From Pseudarthrobacter sp. NIBRBAC000502770 (GTDB lineage Bacteria; Actinomycetota; Actinomycetes; Actinomycetales; Micrococcaceae), in contig NZ_CP041197.1 of NCBI RefSeq assembly GCF_006517815.1, positions 1 to 64,000 of the forward strand: a stretch of 64,000 bases of DNA, in the 5' to 3' direction. The translations under genes and the position numbers were made by a program. Positions 8,469-16,548 of the stretch are shown piece by piece (the stretch's first letter is position 1; each line of letters opens with the position of its first letter). The notes under the pieces were generated by a model. The model made no database searches and was not told where the DNA came from. It saw only the letters and a list, made by a program, of their open reading frames with translations.

Positions 8469-9158
8469 ATGACACAAGCTCCACCGACCACCACAACCAC
8501 TGACGCTGCACGGAAAATACGCATGATCATCTGGATCATCCTGGGAGCCGTCGTGGCCGCCGGTTTGATCTGGTACGCCGTGTTCACCACGACCAAGCCC
8601 GCGCCGGCGGCCCTGCAACCGGTCGGCGACGCCCAGTTGGTCAGGGAAGACAGCCACCGGGTCACCAACCCGGGGACCGAAAAAGCCCAGCTCGTGGAAT
8701 TCCTGGACTTCGAATGCGAATCCTGCCGCGCGGCCGTGCCTCTGGTGGAGGAACTGAAAAGGGAATACGGGGACCGGATCACCTTCGTCCATCGCTATTT
8801 CCCTCTCCCCGGGCACCGGAACTCCGGCACAGCCGCCCTGGCCGTCGAAGCAGCCGCTCAGCAGGGCAAGTACGAGCAGATGGACACCAAGATGTTCGAG
8901 ACCCAGCCGCACTGGGGCGAAAAACAGGACTCCCAGGCCGCCCTGTTCCGCACCTACGCCCAGGAACTTGGCCTGGACCTGACCCAGTACGACGCGGCCG
9001 TCGCTAACGAAGCGACCAAGGTCCGGATCCGTAAAGACGTAGACGACGGCACAGCTCTGGGCGTCACCGGCACGCCCACGTTCTTCCTCAACGGGGAGGA
9101 GCTCACCCTCAACACCGAAGAACAATTCCGGCAGCTGCTCGACGACGCCTCCAAATAG
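8469..9158 (+). CDS. Membrane-anchored DsbA-like thioredoxin-fold oxidoreductase
   Basis: A 229-residue protein with one N-terminal membrane helix (about 18-40) and an extracytoplasmic DsbA-like domain. The active site is FECESC (Cys83/Cys86) and the cis-proline loop is GVTGTPTFFLNG. Family members form or rearrange disulfides in exported proteins. It is the last gene of the cadmium operon and runs into the convergent DNA-ligase gene. Its likely job is to protect or fold exported thiol proteins under metal stress (inference). Confidence 0.85.
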   Translation: MTQAPPTTTTTDAARKIRMIIWIILGAVVAAGLIWYAVFTTTKPAPAALQPVGDAQLVREDSHRVTNPGTEKAQLVEFLDFECESCRAAVPLVEELKREYGDRITFVHRYFPLPGHRNSGTAALAVEAAAQQGKYEQMDTKMFETQPHWGEKQDSQAALFRTYAQELGLDLTQYDAAVANEATKVRIRKDVDDGTALGVTGTPTFFLNGEELTLNTEEQFRQLLDDASK

Positions 9159-9186
9159 ACCCCGATAGCGGGGGAGCGGCGCCCGG

Positions 9187-10254
9187 TCACTGCTCTACTG
9201 TGTTCGCTCGCGCCGGGCGAAGTGGACGCAGCATGTCGGGCAGGATGATGTCCGTGGGGGACAGTTCCGGTCTCGCGCGGAGGACGCGGAGTGGGTGGCG
9301 GAAGGACCTGCCGGACCAGGCCGTATCGGCGGAGACTTCCACTGCCACAGGTTCGACCAAGGTCAGCGCCACGGGTTCCTTGTCGCGGTTGAACCGGTCC
9401 AGGGTGGTGCCTTTCACGGCGGGCGGCCAGGGGTGGGCGCCGCGGGGAGGTTGCAGCCACCGCGCCAGTTCCCGCGCAGCTGCCGTCTTCAACGGTGTGG
9501 ATCTGCCGACGATCCGCAGTTCCCCGTCCAGGACAAGGCCGGCCACGACTTCCCGGGGTTCGGTGATCGGCCCGATGACTGCTCCGCAGATGATTTCCAC
9601 GGTTTCGCGGTGTTTGAGTTTCAGCCAGGAACGGGCACCTGGTGTGTAGGGCTGGTCGATGCCCTTGATGACCAGTCCCTCAATCCCGGTGTGCGGCAAG
9701 TCCTCGAACCACCTGGCCGCCTCGTCCGGGTCGGTGGTGGCGGGGGAGAGCGAGAGCGGAGGCGCCCACCCGCGGGCCAGTTCTTCCAGGAGCGCCCGCC
9801 GCTCACTGAGCGGCAGCGCCCTGGCATCATGTCCGGCCACGGCCAGAACATCGAAGGCGACATAACTGGCCGGGGTCTGCCGGACCAGGCCGGAGAGGGT
9901 CTTAGCGCCGGCGCCCAGGCGTTGCTGCAATGCGGAGAAATCCAGCCTGCCCCCGGCCCAGATCACGGCTTCGCCGTCGACCACGCACCCGGGCGGGACC
10001 TCCGATGCGAAGGCTGCCGTGAGTTCGGGGAAGTACCCGGTGAGCTCTTTGCCCTGCCTGGACCACAGGGTCACCCCGTGGTCGTCGTGGATCGCGATGC
10101 AGCGGTAACCGTCCCATTTGGGCTCATAGGACAGAGTCCCGGACAACGTACCGGCGCGTGGCATCCTCGTGACGGCCCGGGCCAGGGCCACCTTCGGCGG
10201 CGGGACAAGGCCCGCCGGCAGCCCGGACACGGATGGCGCTCTAGCTGCCGCCAT
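9187..10254 (-). CDS. ATP-dependent DNA ligase (LigC/LigD-ligase-domain type)
   Basis: A 355-residue ligase with the nucleotidyltransferase motif I EPKWDGYR (Lys46 is the adenylated residue), motif III SYVAFDVLAV, motif IV IEGLVIKG and motif V SWLKLKHR, followed by an OB-fold-like C-terminus. This size fits stand-alone LigC-type enzymes used in repair and end joining. It is the last gene of the leftward operon that begins with umuD behind a LexA box, so SOS induction is inferred. A frameshifted fragment of a close relative lies at 34903-35072. Confidence 0.9.
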   Translation of the reverse strand: MAAARAPSVSGLPAGLVPPPKVALARAVTRMPRAGTLSGTLSYEPKWDGYRCIAIHDDHGVTLWSRQGKELTGYFPELTAAFASEVPPGCVVDGEAVIWAGGRLDFSALQQRLGAGAKTLSGLVRQTPASYVAFDVLAVAGHDARALPLSERRALLEELARGWAPPLSLSPATTDPDEAARWFEDLPHTGIEGLVIKGIDQPYTPGARSWLKLKHRETVEIICGAVIGPITEPREVVAGLVLDGELRIVGRSTPLKTAAARELARWLQPPRGAHPWPPAVKGTTLDRFNRDKEPVALTLVEPVAVEVSADTAWSGRSFRHPLRVLRARPELSPTDIILPDMLRPLRPARANTVEQ

Positions 10255-10525
10255 CGAGGCCTTCCAGCGCCTCTACCTCGGCGGCGTCCAGCAATGCTGC
10301 CGGATCGTCGCCGGTGGCCCGGGCCAGATCGTCCAGGGATTTGAAGTGCACCCGGGCGAGGGTGATGGCCACCAGCTCCAGGAAGGCGGTGCCGTTGCGC
10401 TGCTCGAGGTCGTCCAGATAGTCGAGCATGCGCCCTTCCAGGGCGCTGGGTCCTTCGGATTCTTCGGCGGCGAGCCGCGTCAGCGTCAGAGCCGCGAGGT
10501 CCGGGCTGTCGTAAATGAGTCCCAT
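10241..10525 (-). CDS. Small helical protein in the umuDC-ligase operon
   Basis: A 94-residue acidic, Leu/Ala-rich protein, probably all-helical, with no motif I recognise. Its end overlaps the ligase start by 14 nt, so the two are likely translationally coupled. It lies in the same leftward operon as umuD and umuC. The phrase SLDDLARATGDDPAALLDAAEVEALEG suggests a small helix bundle. Function unknown. Confidence 0.65.
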   Translation of the reverse strand: MGLIYDSPDLAALTLTRLAAEESEGPSALEGRMLDYLDDLEQRNGTAFLELVAITLARVHFKSLDDLARATGDDPAALLDAAEVEALEGLDGGS

Positions 10526-10568
10526 GGGCCAACGCTACCCACCCCGCCGGTGCGGTCAAGGGTCGGTG

Positions 10569-10943
10569 TTAGCGCCAGCGGTAGGATTCCAGCGCGCGGA
10601 GCAGGGGAGCGGGGCCGCCTTTCAGATGGTCGACCGGGCGTGCTCCAGCAAGGTCCCTGGTTGGGGTGACCATCCAGAGCGTGAAGTAGTTGTGCGGGAT
10701 CTGCAGCTCCATCGCACGCTGGAACAGCTCAAGGACGGTGGGGTGGAGCTGTCCGCCGGGGAGGAACTGGAATCCGGGGCAGAAGGTGCCGTCGTCGATG
10801 AAGACGCGGACGAGCTGGCGCATCACGGGTTCGGGGTCTTCCATCAGCTCGAAGAGCCGGCGCCGCACCTGCCCGAGGGTTGGCAGTGTGAATTCCGTCC
10901 GGATCCCTGCCCACGTCTGATCGTTGATGGTTTGGCGCGTCAC
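10569..10943 (-). CDS. Unknown protein in the umuDC-ligase operon
   Basis: A 124-residue protein starting at the GTG at 10943, which overlaps the TGA of the preceding gene (GTGA). The C-terminal stretch TPTRDLAGARPVDHLKGG resembles the toxin-binding segment of Xre/MbcA/ParS-type antitoxins, but no partner toxin is visible, so I give this only as a resemblance. Gene order suggests a role linked to mutagenic repair. A longer reading frame starting at 11129 is rejected because it would run through the upstream gene. Confidence 0.6.
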   Translation of the reverse strand: MTRQTINDQTWAGIRTEFTLPTLGQVRRRLFELMEDPEPVMRQLVRVFIDDGTFCPGFQFLPGGQLHPTVLELFQRAMELQIPHNYFTLWMVTPTRDLAGARPVDHLKGGPAPLLRALESYRWR

Positions 10944-11278
10944 TCTTCGTTGGTCGTTTCGTCGGCGTCGCTGATGTTTTCCAGGAGCCAGTGCGTGGAC
11001 AGCGGGTTCCGGCGCAGCGTGGCGGTCCGGAGGGCGGAATGGGTGCCGGAGCGGACCTGAACTTGCCAGTATTCGATGCTGACCAGGTCGCCGCTGCCTA
11101 CGGCTGCTGTGCGGCGGGTGTCCCACCATGCGTCTCTTCCGTACCAGTGCCGGGATTCGGTGGCGGGGTCGACAAGCCAGATCCGTCCGTCGTGCCGGAT
11201 GGCGAGGGGTTTGCCTGCCGCGTCGAGTCGGACCAGTGTGTCGTTGGTCTGCGGGGCGATGTCGGCGATGGTGCTCAT
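10940..11278 (-). CDS. Small Y-family-polymerase-associated protein (DUF6504-like?)
   Basis: A 112-residue protein with Trp-rich beta-like segments (RIWLVDPATE, RHWYGRDAWWDT, VSIEYWQVQVRSG). The pattern recalls small DUF6504-type proteins encoded beside actinobacterial mutasome polymerases; I cannot confirm that without a profile search. It follows umuC by 44 nt and is coupled to the next gene by a GTGA overlap. An accessory role for the UmuC polymerase is inferred. Confidence 0.6.
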   Translation of the reverse strand: MSTIADIAPQTNDTLVRLDAAGKPLAIRHDGRIWLVDPATESRHWYGRDAWWDTRRTAAVGSGDLVSIEYWQVQVRSGTHSALRTATLRRNPLSTHWLLENISDADETTNEE

Positions 11279-11322
11279 GGGGTGGTGTTCTTTCGTGGTG
11301 CGGTCGTGCTGGCGTGTTTGGG

Positions 11323-12621
11323 TTAGGCGGCTTTGACGAGGGGGAGTTCGTCCCAGTGGGTGGTGTAGCGGGGGGAGAGCATGTCGCGTTTCATGGTCCA
11401 GTCCGGCCCGCCCCGGATTCCGGCGTGGCCGAGGCCGATGGATCCGCGCCCGTACCGGCGGGTGACGTCTTCGAGGAGGGTTCCGACGTGGCGTTCCTCG
11501 TGGGGGTTTTCGAAGAGGGCCAGGGGTGCCTGGTTGCCGGTGGGCCGGAGGTCAGTGACCATGATGCCGGCCCGGGCGTACCGGATGCCCTCGCAGATGC
11601 GGGGCAGGAGTGCGTGGGCTGCCTTGGTGAGCAGGACCGGGTCCGCGGTGGGCATCGGCAGGGGCACGCACACCGAGGGGTAGGCGGTGTCTTTGGGGTT
11701 GAAGTGTGAAGTGCCGGCGAAGGCGGTGAGGACCTTGGCCTGGAGGCCGTGTTTGGCCAGCCGGGCCGAGGCCTGCTGGCCGTAGACGCTCATGACCTGC
11801 CGCATTCCCGCCGCGGTGGTGATGGGGGTGGCGAAGGAGCGGGAGAAGATGAGCTGGTCCCGGCCGATCCGTTCTTCCTCCATCGGGATGCAGGGGGTTC
11901 CCTGGAGTTCCAGGACGGTGCGCATCATGACGACGGAGAAGCGGTCCCGGATCATCACCGGATCGGCCCGGGACAGGTCATGGATGGAGTGGATCCCTAG
12001 GGCGTTGAGGCGTTTGGTCAGGCGGGTGGCGACGCCCCAGATCTCGATCACGGACAGGCGGCGCATCAGGGCTTCCCTGTCGGCTGCGGGCACGGAGTCC
12101 CAGTGGCAGACCCCGTCGAACGCCGGGTTGTTCTTGGCCCATTTGTTCGCCAGTTTCGCCAGGGTCTTGGTCCCGGCGATCCCGACGCAGACAGGTACCC
12201 CGACGTTACGCCGCACAGCTGTCTTCATGTCCCGGCCCAGGGCCAGGAGTTCTCCCGGGGCGCCTTTGACGCCGAGGAAGGCCTCGTCGATGCTGTAGAC
12301 CTCCAGCCAGGCGCTGTACCGGCCGAGCAGTTCCATCACGCGGGCGCTGATGTCGCCGTAGAGCTCGTAGTTACTGGAGAGGGCGACGAGTCCCCATTGT
12401 TTGGCCCGCGGAGCGAGTTTGAACCACGGCTCACCCATGGGGATCCCGAGGGCCTTGGCCTCGGGGGAGCGGGTGACGGCGCAGCCGTCGTTGTTGGACA
12501 GGACGATGACGGGACGGCCCTCCAGGGACGGGTTGAACGCCCGCTCGGCCGACGCGTAGAAGCAGTTCACATCCACATGCGCGATCTGCGGCATGTGCCG
12601 CATCGTGGCCGGCTTAGACAT
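11323..12621 (-). CDS. umuC: UmuC-like Y-family translesion DNA polymerase
   Basis: A 432-residue error-prone polymerase. It contains the metal-binding motif HVDVNCFYASAER, the dNTP-site block VLSNNDGCAVTRS, and the catalytic acidic pair in VYSIDEAFL, then two helix-hairpin-helix-like segments and a little-finger domain. It overlaps the end of umuD by 8 nt. An internal ATG (MPQIAHVD, 12597) is a possible alternative start. Together with cleaved UmuD' it would bypass DNA lesions; a plasmid copy can raise mutation rates of the host. Confidence 0.93.
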   Translation of the reverse strand: MSKPATMRHMPQIAHVDVNCFYASAERAFNPSLEGRPVIVLSNNDGCAVTRSPEAKALGIPMGEPWFKLAPRAKQWGLVALSSNYELYGDISARVMELLGRYSAWLEVYSIDEAFLGVKGAPGELLALGRDMKTAVRRNVGVPVCVGIAGTKTLAKLANKWAKNNPAFDGVCHWDSVPAADREALMRRLSVIEIWGVATRLTKRLNALGIHSIHDLSRADPVMIRDRFSVVMMRTVLELQGTPCIPMEEERIGRDQLIFSRSFATPITTAAGMRQVMSVYGQQASARLAKHGLQAKVLTAFAGTSHFNPKDTAYPSVCVPLPMPTADPVLLTKAAHALLPRICEGIRYARAGIMVTDLRPTGNQAPLALFENPHEERHVGTLLEDVTRRYGRGSIGLGHAGIRGGPDWTMKRDMLSPRYTTHWDELPLVKAA

Positions 12622-13045
12622 GATGCAAGCAGCGGGTCGCGACGCCCCAGATGACCAGATCCGCGACCGACGGGACCAGGATGTCCGGGTACGCCGGATT
12701 CTCCGCCTGCAGCACCACCCCGGTTCCCGTGACCCGCAGCCGCTTGATGGTCAGCTCCCCGTCCAGGACGGCGATGACCACGGACCCGTCCTTGGGTTCC
12801 AGAGCGCGGTTCACGATCAGTTCGTCGCCGTCGCTGATGCCGGCGCCCTCCATCGACTCCCCGGACACCCTCACGACATAGGTGCTGGTGATGTCCTTGA
12901 TCAGGTGCTCGTTCAGATCGATCCGGCCGTCAAAATAGTCCTGCGCCGGCGACGGATACCCGGCCGCGACGGGTACCGGAGAAATCAGCACCGACAACAA
13001 CGACACGCCCGCATCTATCACACGGGGACCGACAACAACGCCCAC
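12614..13045 (-). CDS. umuD: UmuD-like S24 self-cleaving mutagenesis protein
   Basis: A 143-residue LexA/UmuD-fold protein. The Ser-Lys dyad is visible as VSGESMEG (Ser64) and GELTIKRL (Lys101), and an Ala-Gly cleavage site lies near residues 28-29 (VAAGYP). There is no DNA-binding domain, so it is UmuD rather than a repressor. The GTG start at 13045 is preceded by AAAGG at a good distance and by a LexA box at 13059-13074. It heads the umuDC-ligase operon. Confidence 0.92.
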   Translation of the reverse strand: MGVVVGPRVIDAGVSLLSVLISPVPVAAGYPSPAQDYFDGRIDLNEHLIKDITSTYVVRVSGESMEGAGISDGDELIVNRALEPKDGSVVIAVLDGELTIKRLRVTGTGVVLQAENPAYPDILVPSVADLVIWGVATRCLHHV

Positions 13046-13058
13046 AACACACCTTTAT

Positions 13059-13074
13059 TCGAATATATGTTCGA
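13059..13074. promoter_or_regulatory. LexA (SOS) box upstream of umuD
   Basis: TCGAATATATGTTCGA is a near-perfect match to the actinobacterial/Bacillus-type SOS box CGAAC-N4-GTTCG: one half-site is perfect and the other differs by one base. It ends 14 bp before the umuD GTG, so bound LexA would block this promoter. The whole leftward operon from umuD to the DNA ligase should be DNA-damage inducible. Confidence 0.85.
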
Positions 13075-13085
13075 TTCATTCAGTC

Positions 13086-13393
13086 TACTGGTGTGGGCCG
13101 ACAAAAGAACCATCGAGGGTCTGGCGGGCTTTCGACGGGACGGGTTGTACGCCAATGGGGACAGCCTGAGCTGTGCGGAGGGCTCCGCCTGCCCCCAGTG
13201 GGCACAACACGGTTGGGTCGTCTGCTGGTTGGCCACACGGTGGTTTTTGGTTGGGCGTATGAGGAAAGCCTCCGCGCGAATCCGAGGACTCAAGCGCAGA
13301 GGCTCCCGGCTCTCCAAGCTGGGGGGACTGGAGAGCCGATGCAAGTGTACTAGCGGGTCTTGCCTCGTGGCCGCTGGAGATGCGGCCTTCCGG
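13086..13393. other. Non-coding gap with one hairpin
   Basis: I see no convincing gene here. Frames crossing it lack a ribosome-binding site and are rich in Pro/Arg. GGCTCTCC (13308-13315) and GGAGAGCC (13330-13337) form an 8-bp hairpin with a 14-nt loop about 56 bp beyond the stop of the leftward helicase-associated gene, where it may act as a terminator. A GCGGAG/CTCCGC hairpin lies near 13177-13190. Confidence 0.45.
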
Positions 13394-14062
13394 TCAGCGC
13401 AGGGGAGGGCGGCCGCGGGTCCGACCGGTCTGCCACCCGGGAGCTGCATTGTTCAGGAGCTTGACCTTCAGAGGATCGAGTTCGCCGCGGCGGCATTTGT
13501 ACCGCTGCGCGTGGACCCAGACCCCGAGGGTATGTTCACGCTCTGACTCGTAATCGTGGTGGCGTGGCCAGTCGTTGCCTTCCAACCGGAACTCCACGAG
13601 CTCGGCCAGCCGCTCGTACCACCGCGCCTCGTCCTCCACCTTCCGGCGGTTTTCGACCCACCCCGGCACCTGGGCAAGGCCGTCGCTGTAGGCCGGGTCC
13701 AGGGTCCCCTGGGCTGCTTCGCGCCGGCGTACGGACAGCCAACGGGCCATTGACCGTTCGCTCCGGTCGCCGGACCGGCCGTCAGGCAGCCGGCCTTCGG
13801 CTGAGGCCCAGGCGATGACCTCTTCCATCCGGGCGAGATCCGTGGGGGAGCGGGATGGAACAGGTCCGGCGCCGGCCGCTGCCTGGTGCTCGGCCTCCAG
13901 TCCCGGATCCTGGCGGCGGGCGATGGCCAGGTGGTATCCGACAGCGGCCGGCGGCACGCGCACGAGGTCAGCGATGCGTTGCCGGCTCAGTCCGAGCCGG
14001 TACATCAGCACCCATTCGGCGTCAGGAGCGCGCCGCAACCGCCTGTCCATAATGAACCCCAT
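13394..14062 (-). CDS. Protein with two helicase-associated (HA) domains
   Basis: A 222-residue protein (from the ATG at 14062). An N-terminal helix-turn-helix-like segment (YRLGLSRQRIADLVRVPPAAV) is followed by two helicase-associated repeats, each ending in a PGW-type turn (VPGW, APGW) and containing W-x-x-R/QR motifs (MARWLSVRRREAAQGTLD, LGVWVHAQRYKCRRGELD). HA domains are common in multiple copies in Arthrobacter genomes and plasmids and are thought to bind nucleic acid. No helicase motor is present. Function unknown. Confidence 0.75.
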   Translation of the reverse strand: MGFIMDRRLRRAPDAEWVLMYRLGLSRQRIADLVRVPPAAVGYHLAIARRQDPGLEAEHQAAAGAGPVPSRSPTDLARMEEVIAWASAEGRLPDGRSGDRSERSMARWLSVRRREAAQGTLDPAYSDGLAQVPGWVENRRKVEDEARWYERLAELVEFRLEGNDWPRHHDYESEREHTLGVWVHAQRYKCRRGELDPLKVKLLNNAAPGWQTGRTRGRPPLR

Positions 14063-14116
14063 CCTGCCACGGCCCTCCCGGACAGGGGCAGGCACCGCGG
14101 CCCTACAGACACTGCT

Positions 14117-14485
14117 TTCGGGCGTCCGCTGGCGCGGCCGGCTGTTGGGTCCAGTGCCTCCGTCGCAGGGCTCCGGATGCCCTGGCCCTGTCTTGTCTAC
14201 GACGTCTTTTGGTTGCTGTCCTTCGGATTCTAGGCGTCCGCTCCACCCCGTCTAGCCCCTCCTTCGTCGGGGCCTGCGGTGCAGGAAATGTCCCTCCGGC
14301 GCTCCTGCGTCGCTGATTTCCTTGAGGGAATTTCCTGCACCTTGCCCTGCGGGTAGACAGGGCTCCGTCGGCCGCCGAGCAAGCAAGCTTGCCAGCAACC
14401 AAAAAACAACGGGGGGAGAAGGGGGCGCTGGCCGGTCACCTAAGCCGCCCCACCCACCGGAATCCTCTGCAAAAGGAGCAACACC
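14117..14485 (+). ncRNA. Repeated structured 5' leader, copy 1
   Basis: First of three near-identical ~370-nt segments, each ending exactly at a start codon after AAAAGGAGCAACACC. Hairpins visible here: CAGGGC/GCCCTG; GCCCC/GGGGC (14255-14273); an 18-bp stem with one bulge formed by GGTGCAGGAAAT plus TCCCTC (14278-14296) with GAGGGA plus ATTTCCTGCACC (14324-14341); GCCCTG/CAGGGC (14344-14363); GCAAGC/GCTTGC (14379-14392). A 12-bp long-range pair TTTTGGTTGCTG (14207-14218) with CAGCAACCAAAA (14393-14404) would close them into a multibranch domain. Stems are conserved between copies while loops vary. Role as an mRNA control element is inferred. Confidence 0.7.
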
Positions 14486-15463
14486 ATGCTTGAAAAGATC
14501 AACCTCACCGGTCCCGCCGACCTGCTGGCCACCATCCCGCACCTGCTGGGCATCACGCCCTCGGAATCGTTCGTCGTCCTCACCGCCCACGCCGGCGCGC
14601 TCGGCGCGACCCTGCGGGTGGACGCACCCGAACACGTCGAGCCGGTCAACTACGCGCAGACGCTGACCAGCCACGCCGCCAACGATGAGAAGGCCACGGC
14701 GTCCTACCTCGTCGTCTACACCGACGAGAACCAGGACAGCTACCCCTACGCCGCGCACGTCGCCGCACTGGTGTCCGAGCTGGCCGCAGCCCGGATGCCC
14801 GTGCGGCACGTCTGGCTCGTGACCTCCACTCACTGGACGGAGTTCGGCACGGACGAGGAGCGCCCGCTGGAGCAAATCACCGACAGCCACGCCAACGCGA
14901 CGTTTACCTTCTTCGGCAGCGCCACGGACATCGACGTCTACAACCCCGCCCTGCTGGGCACCTGGGCCATGCCGGTGGAAGCACCCGAAGGCACCGAAGC
15001 AGACATCCAGAAAGCATGCGCCGCGTGGGCGGCCGTGCTGGACAGCACCGGAACCCCGGACAGCGAAACGGCCCGGGACCTTGCGGGAGCGTTCCAGCAC
15101 AAGATGGTCCGGGACTTCCTGTTCCGCGAGACCATCACCACCCAGAACGGCAACTTCGCCGACGTCATCCTCGGTACCTTCACCGGACGCCCCGACTGGA
15201 ACCGGGTGGACCGGGCCCAGGCCATCGCGTTCGAACTGATGAAGGCAGTCCCGGCAGGCCAGCGCGCACCGATGCTGACCCTGATGGGGTGGCTGGAATG
15301 GCTCAAAGGCAACGGCACCCAAGCCAGCCGGTACCTCAAGCACGCGGACACGGACGCCCCCGGGTTCCGGCTGGCAGGGCTGCTGCAGGAATTGATCAAC
15401 CGCGGCTCAGTCGCAGAGGTCGCTCGCGACCCGGAAACCTCCTACCAGCGCCACAACAACTAA
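14486..15463 (+). CDS. DUF4192 family protein
   Basis: A 325-residue protein recognised as DUF4192 by its start, GPADLLATIPHLLGITPSES, and the following FVVLTAHAGALGATLRVD block. This actinobacterial family is common on plasmids and near phage-like loci and has no established function. Translation starts behind the repeated leader (copy 1). A strong intrinsic terminator follows at 15472. No membrane helix or catalytic motif is evident. Confidence 0.85.
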   Translation: MLEKINLTGPADLLATIPHLLGITPSESFVVLTAHAGALGATLRVDAPEHVEPVNYAQTLTSHAANDEKATASYLVVYTDENQDSYPYAAHVAALVSELAAARMPVRHVWLVTSTHWTEFGTDEERPLEQITDSHANATFTFFGSATDIDVYNPALLGTWAMPVEAPEGTEADIQKACAAWAAVLDSTGTPDSETARDLAGAFQHKMVRDFLFRETITTQNGNFADVILGTFTGRPDWNRVDRAQAIAFELMKAVPAGQRAPMLTLMGWLEWLKGNGTQASRYLKHADTDAPGFRLAGLLQELINRGSVAEVARDPETSYQRHNN

Positions 15464-15471
15464 ACGGACAG

Positions 15472-15512
15472 GGCCGGACCGGGATCACCAAGAGATCCCG
15501 GTCCGGCCTTTT
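15472..15512 (+). terminator. Intrinsic terminator after the DUF4192 gene
   Basis: GGCCGGACCGGGATC (15472-15486) pairs perfectly with GATCCCGGTCCGGCC (15494-15508) around a 7-nt loop, followed by TTTT. This is a classic factor-independent terminator and isolates the leader-DUF4192 unit from what follows. Confidence 0.9.
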
Positions 15513-15652
15513 GCCGGTGGCGGGGCGGCCTCCCCCGCTGCGCTCCGCCGGCCGCCGGACGCTCGCGCGGGCGCAGCTCAGAACCCAGCTAGCGTGTAGA
15601 AACCACGGCTACAGTGAACCCAGGAACACTGCACCGACCAGGAAGCGTGAGC

Positions 15653-15802
15653 ATGGGAACTGACTACATCCTGACCGACGACGACAAGCCGGCGGCCGAG
15701 CCCAGCCTGGCTGAAGATGTCATCGAGATTCGTCTGCTCACCGCCGGCGAACCAACGGGGCCCGCGAATATCGGCTGGGCCCAGGAACACCCCAACCTCT
15801 AA
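15653..15802 (+). CDS. Small acidic protein, 49 residues
   Basis: The frame MGTDYILTDDDK... ends in GWAQEHPNL. AGGAAG stands 6 nt before the ATG. It is acidic, soluble and not similar to anything I recognise. The stop is 6 nt before the hairpin of the small-RNA-like element at 15809, so that element could be the 3' end of this mRNA. It could also be a chance frame; coding support is moderate. Confidence 0.45.
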   Translation: MGTDYILTDDDKPAAEPSLAEDVIEIRLLTAGEPTGPANIGWAQEHPNL

Positions 15803-15808
15803 CGCCCA

Positions 15809-15888
15809 GGCAGCGGGACGCTGCCCACCCAAATTTCCTTTGCAGAGGGAAACGGCGAAAGGCCGGCACTGCGGTGCCGGCCTTTCCT
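15809..15888 (+). ncRNA. Small-RNA-like element, copy 1 (anti-leader loop plus terminator)
   Basis: Three parts in order: hairpin GGCAGCGggaCGCTGCC (15809-15825); the 19-nt motif TTTCCTTTGCAGAGGGAAA (15834-15852), itself a TTTCC/GGAAA stem-loop; and the perfect terminator AAAGGCCGGCAC-tgcg-GTGCCGGCCTTT (15858-15885). A second locus with the same order but different flanking hairpin sequences lies at 19183. The motif can pair with the Shine-Dalgarno region of the three repeated leaders (12 bp with one bulged A). A trans-acting regulatory RNA is inferred; it may instead be only a 3' UTR with its terminator. Confidence 0.55.
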
Positions 15889-16133
15889 CATGCCCGGGTT
15901 TGTGCCAACAACCGCCGCCACAACAGGAACGCCGCCAGGGCATTCAGGGCGGTAATGAAGACATCGCCAGCTGCCGGCCGGGCAATCACAAGATCAACGA
16001 CAACCAGCGCCAGCGACCCCGCCGCGGCAACTGTGAACACCACGGCCAGGACCCAGAGGACCCGCGGGGAATCCAGCACAGAACCGCGCCCCGCACGGCC
16101 CGGGCGGTTATCACGCGGAACCGGCTCAGTCAT
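15888..16133 (-). CDS. Small two-helix membrane protein
   Basis: An 81-residue protein with a charged N-terminus and two hydrophobic segments (VLWVLAVVFTVAAAGSLALV and VFITALNALAAFLLWRRLL). GGGTGAGGGC precedes the ATG. It runs leftward between two of the repeated cassettes and ends at the bidirectional terminator hairpin 15858-15885. No family recognised. Confidence 0.5.
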   Translation of the reverse strand: MTEPVPRDNRPGRAGRGSVLDSPRVLWVLAVVFTVAAAGSLALVVVDLVIARPAAGDVFITALNALAAFLLWRRLLAQTRA

Positions 16134-16153
16134 GCCCTCACCCTACTCAGGAA

Positions 16154-16548
16154 GGGCATGCTCGCAGGGCTCGCACCCATTCGGGCGTCCGCTGGCGCGG
16201 CCGGCTGTTGGGTCCAGTGCTGTCCGTCGCAGGGCTCCGGCCCGCCCTGGCCCTGTCTTGTCTACGACGTCTTTTGGTTGCTGTCCTTCGGATTCTAGGC
16301 GTCCGCTCCACCCCGTCTAGCCCCTCCTTCGTCGGGGCCTGCGGTGCAGGAAATGTCCCTCCGGCGCTCCTGCGTCGCTGATTTCCTTGAGGGAATTTCC
16401 TGCACCTTGCCCTGCGGGTAGACAGGGCTCCGTCGGCCGCCGAGCAAGCGAGCTTGCCAGCAACCAAAAAACAACGGGGGGAGCGGGAAGCTGGCCGGTG
16501 ACCTGAGCCGCCCCACCCACCGGAATCCTCTGCAAAAGGAGCAACACC
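16154..16548 (+). ncRNA. Repeated structured 5' leader, copy 2
   Basis: Nearly identical to copy 1 from 16180 onward (TTCGGGCGTCC) to the start codon at 16549, and sharing 26 further upstream bases (from 16154) with copy 3. All stems of copy 1 are kept. Differences fall mostly in loops: the CAGGGC/GCCCTG hairpin has loop tccggccc instead of tccggat, and GCAAGC/GCTTGC has loop ga instead of aa. The same ribosome-binding segment TCCTCTGCAAAAGGAGC is present, in which TCCT and AGGA can form a small hairpin that would hide the Shine-Dalgarno bases. Confidence 0.7.

Noticed and set aside
13018..13449. 143-codon leftward frame overlapping the umuD promoter
   Set aside because: It would run through the LexA box and the beginning of umuD's leader, has no ribosome-binding site and is low-complexity Pro/Arg/Ser.
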